64,000 nucleotides of DNA from Neobacillus niacini (GTDB taxonomy: Bacteria > Bacillota > Bacilli > Bacillales > Cytobacillaceae), in the NCBI RefSeq assembly GCF_030817595.1, contig NZ_JAUSZN010000001.1, positions 3,166,001 through 3,230,000 on the forward strand, read 5' to 3'. The position numbers and the translations under genes were made by a program. Below are positions 34,515 through 43,429 of the stretch, one piece after another. The notes beneath the pieces are model-generated. The model was not told the origin of the DNA, did no database searches, and worked only from the letters and a program-made list of their open reading frames with translations. How positions within the stretch are numbered: position 1 is the stretch's first letter; each line of letters opens with the position of its first letter.

Positions 34515-35354
34515 CTACAATTTTTCCTCTTGTTGATGAACATGCATCATTATTTTTGTTACATACTGTTCCTTTTGGTTTTTGACAACTGTATCATAAA
34601 TATATTCTTCAAAAACGTATTCACCTAAAACTAAATTTAAATGTTCCATCTCTGATAATAGTCGCTTATATGTTTTATGTATGGTTTTCTCATCCCCAAT
34701 ATGATATCCAATAAGGAAGTTTCCCTTAACGGCTTTTAAATACGGATATCCTTTTTTGGGATTAGGTTGTTCGATATATAAATAGCTATAATTTGTGAAT
34801 TCTCCCTTTAATACATGCTCGCGTTTGGTTATCACACCTATTGGATAACCTGTATCAAGCTTTGATATGTACAATTCATCAATAAAATCTGAAATGACTT
34901 TTACAAATTCTTCATCACTTATGTTTTCAATATTTTTACTTAAATAGAGAGTTGCTTCTGGTAATTGCTCAAGGGAAATTTGTTGAAAATCAAGTTGTGA
35001 GGCCTCTACCATTAAATTTATTTTTGCCTGAATAATTTTTTCCCTCATTTCAATCTCCTGCCGCTTTTTCACAATTTCTTCTTTTTGTTGATACATTAAG
35101 GACAAAAAACTTTCAGGTGATTTATTTTGCATATATTGATGAATGTCATTTAGAGACATACCAAGACTCTTTAATAAATCAATAACAAAGAATAGCTCTA
35201 TTTGGCGAATGGAATAATATCGGTATCCTTTTTCATTTTTCAATAAAGGAGACAAAAGTCCTATTTTATCGTAATAAAAAAGTGTCTGTTTATTTACTTT
35301 ACAAAGCTTTGCAAATTCTCCAGTGGTTAGGTATTTTCTATTTTTATTTATCAT
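34515..35354 (-). CDS. MerR-family regulator, BmrR/BltR-like
   Basis: A 279-residue regulator: MerR helix-turn-helix at residues 9-78 (TTGEFAKLCKVNKQTLFYYDKIGLL), long dimerisation helix at about 80-120, and a C-terminal GyrI-like drug-binding domain. It is divergent from an MFS pump, and the intergenic region holds a MerR-type promoter with a 19-bp spacer and a palindrome. This matches the Bacillus bmrR-bmr and bltR-blt logic, where a bound lipophilic cation activates pump transcription. Confidence 0.9.
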   Translation of the reverse strand: MINKNRKYLTTGEFAKLCKVNKQTLFYYDKIGLLSPLLKNEKGYRYYSIRQIELFFVIDLLKSLGMSLNDIHQYMQNKSPESFLSLMYQQKEEIVKKRQEIEMREKIIQAKINLMVEASQLDFQQISLEQLPEATLYLSKNIENISDEEFVKVISDFIDELYISKLDTGYPIGVITKREHVLKGEFTNYSYLYIEQPNPKKGYPYLKAVKGNFLIGYHIGDEKTIHKTYKRLLSEMEHLNLVLGEYVFEEYIYDTVVKNQKEQYVTKIMMHVHQQEEKL

Positions 35355-35371
35355 TTTTTACATCACCATCC

Positions 35372-35402
35372 TTGACTATATAGTTACTATATACACTAGG
35401 AT
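35372..35402 (+). promoter_or_regulatory. MerR-type promoter with 19-bp spacer and operator
   Basis: The -35 TTGACT (35372-35377) and -10 TAGGAT (35397-35402) are separated by 19 bases, too long for normal sigma-A use. The spacer contains the perfect palindrome ATATAGT-T-ACTATAT (35378-35392). This is the hallmark of promoters untwisted by MerR-family activators. Confidence 0.85.
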
Positions 35403-35473
35403 AAAAACTGTAAACAACTGAGAACCATACAAGACACTGTGTGGTATTCGATTTAGTTAAGGAGAATGTAAAG

Positions 35474-36667
35474 ATGAAAAATAATAAAGTCACCTTAGGA
35501 TTACTATTAATGAATTTATTTATTGCCTTTTTGGGTATTGGTTTAGTGATTCCGGTATTACCTACACTCATGAATGAATTAGGTATTTCAGGAACAACGA
35601 TTGGGTATTTAACGGCAGCCTTTGCGATTGCTCAATTGATTGTTTCACCATTTGCAGGAAAAGCAGCAGATAAATTTGGTAGAAAAATTATGATTATCAT
35701 AGGGTTATTTATTTTCGGATTTTCTGAATTTTTGTTCGGAATAGGTAAAGAAATCGAAACGTTATTCATTTCCCGCATTTTAGGTGGAATTAGTGCCGCT
35801 TTCATAATGCCTGCTGTAACAGCCTTTATTGCAGATATTACCAATTTGGATACACGCCCTAAAGCACTTGGTTATATGTCAGCTGCAATAAGTACAGGAT
35901 TTATCATTGGTCCAGGGATTGGTGGATTTTTAGCAGACTTTGGTATACGTGTACCATTCTTTTTTGCAGGAGCCCTTGGTGTGACCGCTGCAATTCTATC
36001 GATTATTTGTTTATCTGAGCCAAAACGTGCTGATGAAGAAATTGAAAAATCTTCGAGAGGAAAACTTGGCTTCAAACGTGTTACTGAACCAAAGTATCTC
36101 ATTGCTTTTTTACTAATTTTTATTGCTTCATTTGGGTTAGCAGCTTTTGAATCATTCTTTAGTCTTTTTGCGGACCATAAATTTCAATTTAAACCTTCCG
36201 ATATAGCCGTAGTGATCACAGGTGGTGCAATTTTTGGAGCAATTTCTCAAGTCTTACTCTTTGATCGACTTACACGAGTTTGGGGAGAAATAAAGCTGAT
36301 TCGATACAGTTTGATTTTATCTGCAGTACTTGTTTACTTAATGACAGTAGTCCAATCGTATTTGTCTATCTTGCTTGTTACATTTATTGTTTTTGTTGGA
36401 TTTGACTTATTCCGACCGGCTGTTACGTCATATCTTTCAACGATTGCAGGAAATGAACAAGGTTTCGTTGGTGGCATGAACTCTATGTTTACAAGTTTAG
36501 CAAACATTAGTGGACCCATTTTAGGAGGGATGTTATTTGATATGGATATTAACTACCCTTACTACTTTGCCACAATGATCATAACACTAGGAATTATTTT
36601 AACATTGTTCTGGAAGAAGCCAGCCAATGATTCTTCTGAATTAAAATTGAAGGCTAGTAGTAGCTGA
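35474..36667 (+). CDS. MFS multidrug efflux transporter, Bmr/Blt-like
   Basis: A 397-residue 12-TM major facilitator. It has the DHA1 signatures GLVIPVLPTLMNELGISG at the start, the loop 2-3 motif GKAADKFGRKIMI, and motif C GFIIGPGIGGFLADFG in TM5, which marks drug:H+ antiporters. I chose the ATG at 35474 with GGAG 9 bases upstream; the GTG at 35441 has no site. It is controlled by the divergent MerR protein. Substrates are probably lipophilic cations or fluoroquinolones, by family. Confidence 0.9.
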   Translation: MKNNKVTLGLLLMNLFIAFLGIGLVIPVLPTLMNELGISGTTIGYLTAAFAIAQLIVSPFAGKAADKFGRKIMIIIGLFIFGFSEFLFGIGKEIETLFISRILGGISAAFIMPAVTAFIADITNLDTRPKALGYMSAAISTGFIIGPGIGGFLADFGIRVPFFFAGALGVTAAILSIICLSEPKRADEEIEKSSRGKLGFKRVTEPKYLIAFLLIFIASFGLAAFESFFSLFADHKFQFKPSDIAVVITGGAIFGAISQVLLFDRLTRVWGEIKLIRYSLILSAVLVYLMTVVQSYLSILLVTFIVFVGFDLFRPAVTSYLSTIAGNEQGFVGGMNSMFTSLANISGPILGGMLFDMDINYPYYFATMIITLGIILTLFWKKPANDSSELKLKASSS

Positions 36668-36713
36668 TTTGTAAATGAATAAATGATAAAACCAACATTT
36701 TTTAAGCACGAAC

Positions 36714-36762
36714 AAGCCAAAAATAAACCAGTTTTGATTGATAACTAGTTTATTTTTGGCTT
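36714..36762. terminator. Bidirectional terminator between convergent MFS genes
   Basis: A 15-bp perfect stem (36714-36728 with 36748-36762) contains AAAAATAAAC/GTTTATTTTT and lies between two convergent transporter genes. Confidence 0.75.
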
Positions 36763-36772
36763 TATGCTGTGT

Positions 36773-37978
36773 TTATTGCCGAGCTAAAGCATTCATACTA
36801 GCTCTTTCTTTCTTTCCGTGCAATAAAAAGTAAAGACCAGAAGATAGAATCACTACAACTCCTAGAATCATATAAAGAGTACTATAGCTAGAAAAAGGAA
36901 GGACGAAGCCTAGCAAATAAGGACCAAATCCAAGCCCAGCGTCAAGGAATATAAAGAAAGTCGACGTGGCAAGACCCATACGTTGAGGAGGTGTCAGTTT
37001 AACAGCGATTGCCTGAGTGCACGACTGCATATTCCCAAATCCGAGACCAATCAGTATACCCGCAAATAACAAAGTGATGCTGTTGTGGGCTGAACCTAAA
37101 AGCAGCATTCCTGCTGTAAAAAGAACAAAGGCTGGATACATCACATAGTTTGCCCCTTTCACGTCCAATAAACGGCCTGTGAATGGGCGCGAAATTAATA
37201 CTGCTATAGAATACACAAGAAAGAAGAAACTTGCTGCACGAACCTGGTTAATTTCAATTGCATAGAAATTAATAAACGACAGAACACTCGAGTAACAGAA
37301 CCCGATAATTAACGTAATCAATGCAATCGGAACTGCTTTTGGCTCAATAAAACGAGAAAGTTTGACACCTTTCACTTCATTTGTCTTTGTTGCTCCTTCC
37401 AGTGCCGGCACATTTACAAAGAAGGCTGTAATCAAACTGAAGATTCCCAAAGACATGCAGAGACTAAAAATGGATTGAGTGCTAGTATGTTGGCTCATAT
37501 ATAGTCCAATGAACGGTCCTATTGCTGTAGCCAATGTGGAACTCATACTATAATAACCGATACCTTCTCCTTTTCTACTTTTTGGAATAATTTGAGCCAC
37601 AATGGTTCCTGTGGCTGTGCTTGCGATCCCCAGAGTAATACCATGTAATAGCCGCGTAATAAGCAGGAAGGTGATTCCCAAATGGATAAAATATAATGAC
37701 GTTGTTAAAATATAAAGAATTAATCCAATAAACAATGTTCTTTTACGACCAATTGAATCGATACTGCGGCCAATAAACAGACGCCCAATTAGTGTTCCTA
37801 CTATGAAAATCCCGGTAACAAGCCCGGCCTGGCTTGCAGAAGCATGGTATTCATCTACGGCAAAAACACCTATTATCACGATTAATAAATAAAAGACTAA
37901 CGTTAACAAAAAATTAACGCTGGATACAATGATAAAATCCTTTGTCCATAATTTTGGTTTACTCACTTTTACTTCCAT
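36773..37978 (-). CDS. MFS transporter in operon with MarR regulator
   Basis: A 401-residue 12-TM major facilitator with the loop 2-3 motif GRLFIGRSIDSIGRKRTLF and GIGYYSMSSTLATAIGPFIG in TM5. Its start lies 20 bases inside the end of the marR gene, so the two are translated from one mRNA. Substrate is not evident; the MarR partner suggests efflux of toxic organic compounds. Confidence 0.87.
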   Translation of the reverse strand: MEVKVSKPKLWTKDFIIVSSVNFLLTLVFYLLIVIIGVFAVDEYHASASQAGLVTGIFIVGTLIGRLFIGRSIDSIGRKRTLFIGLILYILTTSLYFIHLGITFLLITRLLHGITLGIASTATGTIVAQIIPKSRKGEGIGYYSMSSTLATAIGPFIGLYMSQHTSTQSIFSLCMSLGIFSLITAFFVNVPALEGATKTNEVKGVKLSRFIEPKAVPIALITLIIGFCYSSVLSFINFYAIEINQVRAASFFFLVYSIAVLISRPFTGRLLDVKGANYVMYPAFVLFTAGMLLLGSAHNSITLLFAGILIGLGFGNMQSCTQAIAVKLTPPQRMGLATSTFFIFLDAGLGFGPYLLGFVLPFSSYSTLYMILGVVVILSSGLYFLLHGKKERASMNALARQ

Positions 37979-38390
37979 CGCCTTTCATAATATTTACCTG
38001 TATTTTAGGGAGCGTTTGAAACAAAATCATTTGATTTTCATGTGCGATGCCATCCATAATACTATTTTCTAGTGCGGTTATTTTATTTCTACATGCTTGG
38101 TAAATTTCTTCTCCTACTTCTGTAATCTGAATGACTTTCTCACGCTTATCCATTCCAGGAATTTGCTTCACAATTTGGAGATCCTCCAAACGTTGAACTC
38201 TCCTCGTAATGGTTGGTTTTTCCACATTATATTGATTTGCAATATCTACAAGTGTCGAAGGTCCATTGTTTTTTATATAAAAAATTACTTGCCATAAAGA
38301 ATAAGAAAGCTCATAAGTACTCATTAGTTCATTTAATTTAGTTATAAGTGGTCTATACAGACTTAAATACCTCTGAAAAAAACCTTCCAA
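37959..38390 (-). CDS. MarR-family transcriptional regulator
   Basis: A 143-residue winged-helix regulator; residues about 30-100 contain the DNA-binding helix (TLVDIANQYNVEKPTITRRVQRLEDL) and the wing region (DKREKVIQITEVGEEI). It is the first gene of a two-gene unit with the MFS transporter and probably represses its own promoter, whose start region holds an inverted repeat. Confidence 0.9.
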   Translation of the reverse strand: MEGFFQRYLSLYRPLITKLNELMSTYELSYSLWQVIFYIKNNGPSTLVDIANQYNVEKPTITRRVQRLEDLQIVKQIPGMDKREKVIQITEVGEEIYQACRNKITALENSIMDGIAHENQMILFQTLPKIQVNIMKGDGSKSE

Positions 38391-38415
38391 TTTCTTCTCC
38401 TCTTCTCCTGTAAAT

Positions 38416-38475
38416 TAGTTACCATAGATAACTATTGCCGAAGATAACCATATATTTTTTTTAAAAAAATGTCAA
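38416..38475 (-). promoter_or_regulatory. Promoter and likely operator of marR-MFS operon
   Basis: On the minus strand TTGACA (38470-38475) and TATGGT (38447-38452) are 17 bases apart. Just downstream, TAGTTA (38429-38434) and TAACTA (38416-38421) form an inverted repeat with a 7-nt spacer, and GTTATCT occurs twice. This is a good candidate MarR autorepression site. Confidence 0.65.
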
Positions 38476-38601
38476 GTGGTATGGCTTTTTCTAAGCACTT
38501 GATTGAATCATAATGAGATCCCATTTATTCTAGAAAGGCATGCTCAAAACTAGGTACCTAACGTATATTGTTGATAACTACCTTTTCAGGAGAGATGTGT
38601 T

Positions 38602-38990
38602 TTGTACAACTATAATCGTCCATATTTGAACCACTTCTATGACGGTTATTACAATACTATGACTATCAATATCTAACCAATGGAAGTCACTACTGGTATA
38701 GAAATAATCGCCTGCAACGAGAGTTAAATTTTTTTTCTAAAGAGGAAGCAGCAGCAATTGCTTTACTTTTAGGAATTGATTTTAATAAAAGCAAGTTTGA
38801 TTCAGATGAGTTTTGGATGGGAGTAAATATAGAGCTTGAACATGGAAAAATATCCAGCCAAACTAATGTCACAGGAGATAATCCAATTACTACTGGAAAA
38901 ATTGCATTGGCTCATCTTAATGAAATTCCTGATTATTACAAAAGATTAAAGGTACTTGAGGAAGAAGCAAAGGCCTCTTGGAACGAATAA
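38602..38990 (+). pseudogene. DUF5661-family gene with frameshift near the 5' end
   Basis: A TTG start at 38602 with AGGAG 9 bases upstream opens a tyrosine-rich N-terminus (MYNYNRPYLNHFYDGYY) that stops at about 38676. The following frame (from about 38655 to 38990) continues as YQYLTNGSHYWYRNN and then a DUF5661 domain (FFSKEEAAAIALLLGIDF, ELEHG, TGKIALAHLNEIPDYY). The second frame has no ATG, GTG or TTG start before the domain. One missing base near 38653-38656 explains both halves. The intact protein would be about 125 residues, function unknown. It may be a real mutation or a sequence error. Confidence 0.75.
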
Positions 38991-39102
38991 TTAATTGGAT
39001 AACTTAAAATTGTAAGGTTCTTCGTGATTCCTCAAAATGAGGTTAAGTAAGTGCGATTTAATATTTTGAATTTTTAATCTAATGCTATATTAATAAATTA
39101 TA

Positions 39103-39201
39103 TTGACTCCCCATTTCACTCGTGATAAATTATTTTTTAATAATTAAAGTCTATGACGAGAAAGTGCACAAACTCGTCCCAATTTAGGGGCGGGTTTTTT
39201 T
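39103..39201 (+). ncRNA. Short transcript with competing hairpins, possible attenuator or small RNA
   Basis: A promoter (TTGACT 39103-39108, TAAATT 39126-39131, 17-bp spacer) is followed by two mutually exclusive stems. GACGAG (39155-39160) can pair with CTCGTC (39173-39178), or CTCGTCCC (39173-39180) can pair with GGGGCGGG (39187-39194) followed by seven T's. That is the layout of an antiterminator/terminator switch in the leader of the YitT gene at 39338, or a stand-alone RNA of about 65 nt. I recognise no known riboswitch. The rest of the 38991-39337 gap shows nothing clear. Confidence 0.45.
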
Positions 39202-39337
39202 ATACATAAATGGAGAAATTAACATTCGGGTTATTAAATTTACATAAAAAGTATGTGTCTGTTTTCGAAGAAACTTTAACCCCACATTCTACCATTTCAA
39301 GTAATCATACTATATTTATTTAAAGGGGTTTATTGGT

Positions 39338-40144
39338 TTGAAAAATCTATTTGTTATCGCAGGCTCATTGGTTGTGGCTTTTGCCTTTAATTTCTTTCTA
39401 GTTCCATATGGAATCTTGAGTAGCGGGATAAGTGGTATTGCTATTTTGATTGGGTTAATCACTCCATTTGATATTGGCTTAATGAATCTGCTGCTAAATC
39501 TACCCTTACTGATTTTAGGCTATTTTAAACTTGGGAAAATGATAACAATCAATACACTCATTTGTGTTATATCACTCTCGGTTTTCTTATATCTTTTGCC
39601 TGCAGTTCCTGTGACAGACAATATATTACTCTCAACCATTTTTGGCGGGATCATTGGAGGCTTTGGAGTCGGCATCATTTTAAAGTCCTCCGGAACTTCT
39701 GGTGGTTTGGATATTATTGCGATTATCCTTTCCCGAACAAGTAATGCTCCCGTTGGTCTTCTCCTGACTGCTATGAACGGCATTATCGTTCTTATTTCTG
39801 GAGCTGCTTTTAGTTGGAATATCGCATTATACACACTCTTGTCTATCTATCTGACTGGTAAAATGATTGATACCATTCACACGGATCATATAAAATTGAC
39901 TATGCAGATTGTGACTTCGAAAGGTGAGTTAATACGAAAAGAATTACTCGAATCAATCTATAGAGGGCTTACAATTACGGAAGGTTATGGCGGCTACTCT
40001 CAAGAGAAAAAACAGATAATCATGATGGTCGTTACACGATACGAAACGGCACAAATAAAGAAAATTGTCCGAAACCATGATGAAAATGCATTTATAAATA
40101 TATTTGAGACAGTAGAAGTTGACGGTTTATTCGCTAAAAATTAG
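39338..40144 (+). CDS. YitT-family membrane protein (DUF161 + DUF2179)
   Basis: A 268-residue protein with about five or six membrane segments (residues 1-180; FNFFLVPYGILSSGISGIAI and GGIIGGFGVGIILKSSGTSGGLDI are family hallmarks) and a C-terminal cytoplasmic DUF2179 domain (about 185-265). It starts with TTG after AAAGGGG. The transported molecule or function of the family is not established. It has an upstream region with a possible attenuator. Confidence 0.88.
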   Translation: MKNLFVIAGSLVVAFAFNFFLVPYGILSSGISGIAILIGLITPFDIGLMNLLLNLPLLILGYFKLGKMITINTLICVISLSVFLYLLPAVPVTDNILLSTIFGGIIGGFGVGIILKSSGTSGGLDIIAIILSRTSNAPVGLLLTAMNGIIVLISGAAFSWNIALYTLLSIYLTGKMIDTIHTDHIKLTMQIVTSKGELIRKELLESIYRGLTITEGYGGYSQEKKQIIMMVVTRYETAQIKKIVRNHDENAFINIFETVEVDGLFAKN

Positions 40145-40234
40145 GAGATTATGATTATTTTCCATATGCATTTTGAATAAGGAATTGTACAAACCTTTGT
40201 CACTCAGTTTAAGTGTAAATGAGTGATTACCAAC

Positions 40235-40269
40235 AAAAGAGCGCCTTTCAATGTGAAAAGCGCTCTTTT
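40235..40269. terminator. Bidirectional terminator between yitT-like and permease genes
   Basis: AAAAGAGCGC/GCGCTCTTTT stem (40235-40244 with 40260-40269) plus an inner CTTTC/GAAAAG pairing lies between convergent genes. Confidence 0.8.
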
Positions 40270-40280
40270 AAGTTTTGCTT

Positions 40281-41645
40281 CTATGCTGATAGTTTGATAT
40301 CTTTATCCTTTTTTCTACTATTGGGATACAAAATAAATAATAGAATAAACCATAGCGGTGTCAACAATAAGGCAGGACGTGTTTCTTCCGCAACCATCAT
40401 AATGATGAGAACTATTGCAAACAACGTAAGGACAGCATAGTTAATAAATGGTGTGAAAGGTGCTTTGAATGTTGATTTTGCCTGTAACTGCGGCTGTGTT
40501 TTCTTGTATTTTATATGGCAAAGGAGAATGACTCCCCAGACCCAAATAAAACAAATAGCACTAATGGTTGTTACGATACCAAAAGCTTGTGTCGGAATAA
40601 GTTTACTCAACAGCGCACCGACTGATACCACAAGCGTGGATGTCAATAATGCGTTGCTTGGTACATAATTTTTATTCAGTTTTGCAAAATTGGATGGCGC
40701 CTGATCATTTTTGCTTAAATTGAAAAGGATCCGGCTTGTTGAAAACAACCCGCTGTTACAAGCAGAAGCGGCTGAAGTTAATACGACAAAATTAATAATT
40801 CCTGCGGCTATTGGAATTCCAACCAAACTAAACGTTTTTACAAAAGGACTTTCTGCTGCATTTAGCTCTGTCCATGGATTCACACATAATAGAATAATTA
40901 GTGCGCCAACGTAGAAAAAAAGAATTCTTGCTGGAATTTTATTAATAGCCGATGGGATATTCTTTTCTGGATTGGAGGTTTCCGCTGCCGATACACCCAC
41001 TAGTTCGACTCCTACATAAGCGAATACAACCATTTGGAATGATAATAAGAAACCTGAAATTCCGTTTGGAAACAGTCCACCATGTTCCCAAAGATTTTGA
41101 ACTGTTACCGTTCCTGCATCTGTATTGAATCCCATCACAAGCAAAATAACCCCAATGCTAATTAAGACGAGAATGGTAATTACTTTTATTAAAGCAAACC
41201 AAAACTCCAATTCACCAAAAAGCTTTACCGTTAATAGATTGAGTCCTAATAAAATGATTAAGGAGATGATAGCAGGTACCCATTGTGGAATATCAAACCA
41301 ATATTGTACATAGACTCCAACTGCAATAACATCAGCCATAGCAACCATAATCCAACAAAACCAATACGTCCAGCCAGTCACAAACGCAGCCCGAGGTCCA
41401 AGATAATCTTCCGCAATGTCTGTAAAAGATTGATAACCCGCTTTAGACAACAAAAGTTCTCCTAGTGCCCTCATAACAAAAAAGACAGCAATACCCACGA
41501 TTAAATAAGCAAAGATAATCGATGGTCCAGCCAATTGAATCGCTTTACCTGAACCTAAAAATAATCCAGTGCCAATGGTGCCTCCAATTGCAATTAGCTG
41601 AACATGCCGATTTTTTAAATCCCTCTTTAATTCTTGCTGTGCCAT
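40281..41645 (-). CDS. CycA-like D-serine/D-alanine/glycine permease
   Basis: A 454-residue, 12-TM APC-superfamily amino acid transporter with the amino-acid permease signature at the N-terminus (AIGGTIGTGLFLGSGKAIQLAGP) and the closest family resemblance to CycA/AapA. A glycine riboswitch followed by a terminator lies in its leader, which independently supports glycine as substrate. The ATG has AGGAGG upstream. Confidence 0.9.
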   Translation of the reverse strand: MAQQELKRDLKNRHVQLIAIGGTIGTGLFLGSGKAIQLAGPSIIFAYLIVGIAVFFVMRALGELLLSKAGYQSFTDIAEDYLGPRAAFVTGWTYWFCWIMVAMADVIAVGVYVQYWFDIPQWVPAIISLIILLGLNLLTVKLFGELEFWFALIKVITILVLISIGVILLVMGFNTDAGTVTVQNLWEHGGLFPNGISGFLLSFQMVVFAYVGVELVGVSAAETSNPEKNIPSAINKIPARILFFYVGALIILLCVNPWTELNAAESPFVKTFSLVGIPIAAGIINFVVLTSAASACNSGLFSTSRILFNLSKNDQAPSNFAKLNKNYVPSNALLTSTLVVSVGALLSKLIPTQAFGIVTTISAICFIWVWGVILLCHIKYKKTQPQLQAKSTFKAPFTPFINYAVLTLFAIVLIIMMVAEETRPALLLTPLWFILLFILYPNSRKKDKDIKLSA

Positions 41646-41705
41646 ACCTTACTCCTCCTAGAAAATAATGTGAAACGATGATCAATAAACTATTGCAAAA
41701 AAAAA

Positions 41706-41730
41706 AGAGATTGGAAGTTCTCCAATCTCT
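41706..41730 (-). terminator. Riboswitch-associated terminator in permease leader
   Basis: A 10-bp stem (41706-41715 with 41721-41730) followed on the minus strand by ten U's lies between the glycine aptamer and the permease ribosome binding site. It is the probable expression platform. Confidence 0.82.
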
Positions 41731-41796
41731 TAGGTCTAAGAATAATAAATAATAGTTGTCATGCTACGATTATCAGCACAACAAATAAATATTCAG

Positions 41797-41885
41797 TACT
41801 CTTCTGTCCTTTTGCCTGAGATAGTGAACCCTTCGGCGCCGCGGTATTTCAGCGGTCTCTCCAGAAGCTGCTCCTGCTATAGTTT
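41797..41885 (-). ncRNA. Glycine riboswitch (single aptamer)
   Basis: The minus strand shows the conserved glycine aptamer core in order: CTGGAGAGACC, GCGGCGCCGAAGGG, and ATCTCAGGCAAAAGGACAGA. Only one complete aptamer is visible, so it belongs to the singleton type; sequence upstream (to about 41920) may supply the helper or 'ghost' helix. It lies about 70 bases before a strong terminator and about 150 before a CycA-like glycine permease. Whether glycine turns expression off (expected for an importer) or on cannot be read from sequence alone. Confidence 0.9.
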
Positions 41886-41992
41886 GATCCATAGCATTCA
41901 TAGCTGCTAATATTAATTTTTTATTGAAATAGTTTTTTCAATATTTTTTAATTTTAATAGTAGGTAAATAATTTGTCAACAACAACAACAAT

Positions 41993-43336
41993 TTAATATT
42001 CAAACCAATTGTTATTTACTACTTTTTTATACCAATAGTAACTGTCTTTTTTCCGACGTACTAATGTATTATAGTCCACATGGACAATTCCAAACCTTTT
42101 ACTAAACCCCTCTGCCCATTCAAAATTATCTAACATAGACCACAAGAAATAACCTTTAATATTCACTCCTGATTCTATTACTCTGCTTAAGGCTGTTAAA
42201 TGCTGCTGAAGGTATTTAATTCTCTTGGCATCTTTTACAGTGCCGGAGACAGGCTCATCATTGTAGCATGCCCCATTTTCAGTAATATAAATGGGTACAT
42301 TTCCATATCTTTCAGTCACATACGATAATACGTTATAAAATCCATCCGGATAAACAGGCCATCCAATATCAGTACGATCATAACCCATTTCGACTATTTC
42401 ACAATCAAATAGCCCAGTATTCTCCTTATAACGTCCAATTTGACCAGCATAATAATTGATTCCTAAGAAATCAATTGGCTGTTGGATGGAATCCATATCG
42501 CCTTTCTCTATAGGGAGCTCTACACCTTTTTCCTTAAACCAATCAACTAAATTCTGAGGATACTCCCCTATAAAAACAGGGTCCATAAACCATCTAACTT
42601 GATGATCGATCTCTCTGTAACAAGCCTCAACATCTTCTAGCCTATTGCTAAATGGTTCAAACCATGTTGTATTTGGAGCATAGCCAATTTCACCTTTAGT
42701 GCCAAGCTCTCTAAATTTTTGTACAGTCCTTCCATGGGCAACTAGTAGATGATGAGAAATATCAGTGGCAAGTTGTAAATCTTTATTTCCAGGCGCATGG
42801 GCACCTACATAATTAGCGATATATGAAATACATAATGGTTCATTTAGCGTAATCCATTTTTTTATTTTCCCATTGAATTCCTTAAACATTGTCTCTGCAT
42901 ATTCCACAAAAGCTTTAACCGTATCACGGTTTGCCCAGCCGCCAGTATCTTGGAGGGCTTGGGGAAGATCCCAATGATACAATGTACACATTGGTTCAAT
43001 ACCATTTTCAAGTAATGCATTAACAAATTTATGATAAAACTCTAATCCTTTTGGGTTAATTTCTCCCTTGCCGTTTGGAAAAATTCTTGGCCAAGCTACT
43101 GAAAAACGATAAACACTAATTCCTAATTCCTTCATTAGTTGAATATCTTCTTCATATCGGTGGTAGGAATCACAGGCAACGTCCCCGTTATCACCATTTA
43201 CCACCTTTCCAGGTGTATGAGAAAAGGTATCCCAAATCGATAATCCACGCCCATCTTCAAAAGCTGCACCTTCAATCTGATAAGAAGCAGTTGCGGTGCC
43301 CCACTTCATGTCTTTTGGAAATTGAATAATTGTCAT
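41993..43336 (-). CDS. GH1 beta-glucosidase
   Basis: A 447-residue GH1 enzyme of standard length, cytoplasmic. Acid/base Glu166 lies in TLNEP, and the nucleophile is in YITENGA. The N-terminal F-x-W-G-TATASYQIEGA signature is present. The ATG at 43336 has GAGGG upstream; a TTG 18 bases earlier is inside that site. It closes the xyloglucan locus. It would remove terminal glucose from xylose-free cello- or gluco-oligosaccharides left after GH31 action. There is no phospho-beta-glucosidase context (no PTS gene nearby). Confidence 0.92.
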   Translation of the reverse strand: MTIIQFPKDMKWGTATASYQIEGAAFEDGRGLSIWDTFSHTPGKVVNGDNGDVACDSYHRYEEDIQLMKELGISVYRFSVAWPRIFPNGKGEINPKGLEFYHKFVNALLENGIEPMCTLYHWDLPQALQDTGGWANRDTVKAFVEYAETMFKEFNGKIKKWITLNEPLCISYIANYVGAHAPGNKDLQLATDISHHLLVAHGRTVQKFRELGTKGEIGYAPNTTWFEPFSNRLEDVEACYREIDHQVRWFMDPVFIGEYPQNLVDWFKEKGVELPIEKGDMDSIQQPIDFLGINYYAGQIGRYKENTGLFDCEIVEMGYDRTDIGWPVYPDGFYNVLSYVTERYGNVPIYITENGACYNDEPVSGTVKDAKRIKYLQQHLTALSRVIESGVNIKGYFLWSMLDNFEWAEGFSKRFGIVHVDYNTLVRRKKDSYYWYKKVVNNNWFEY

Positions 43337-43429
43337 AATTAGACCCTCTATCAATGCAATTTTTTTAATCTAAAAATTTCAGAACACACCTAGTAAAGAG
43401 GTATGTCCTCTTGTTATTATCCAGTTTGA

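Noticed and set aside
43380..43412. Terminator between GH31 and GH1
   Set aside because: The possible stem relies on several G-U pairs and lacks a clean U run, so it was not listed as a feature.
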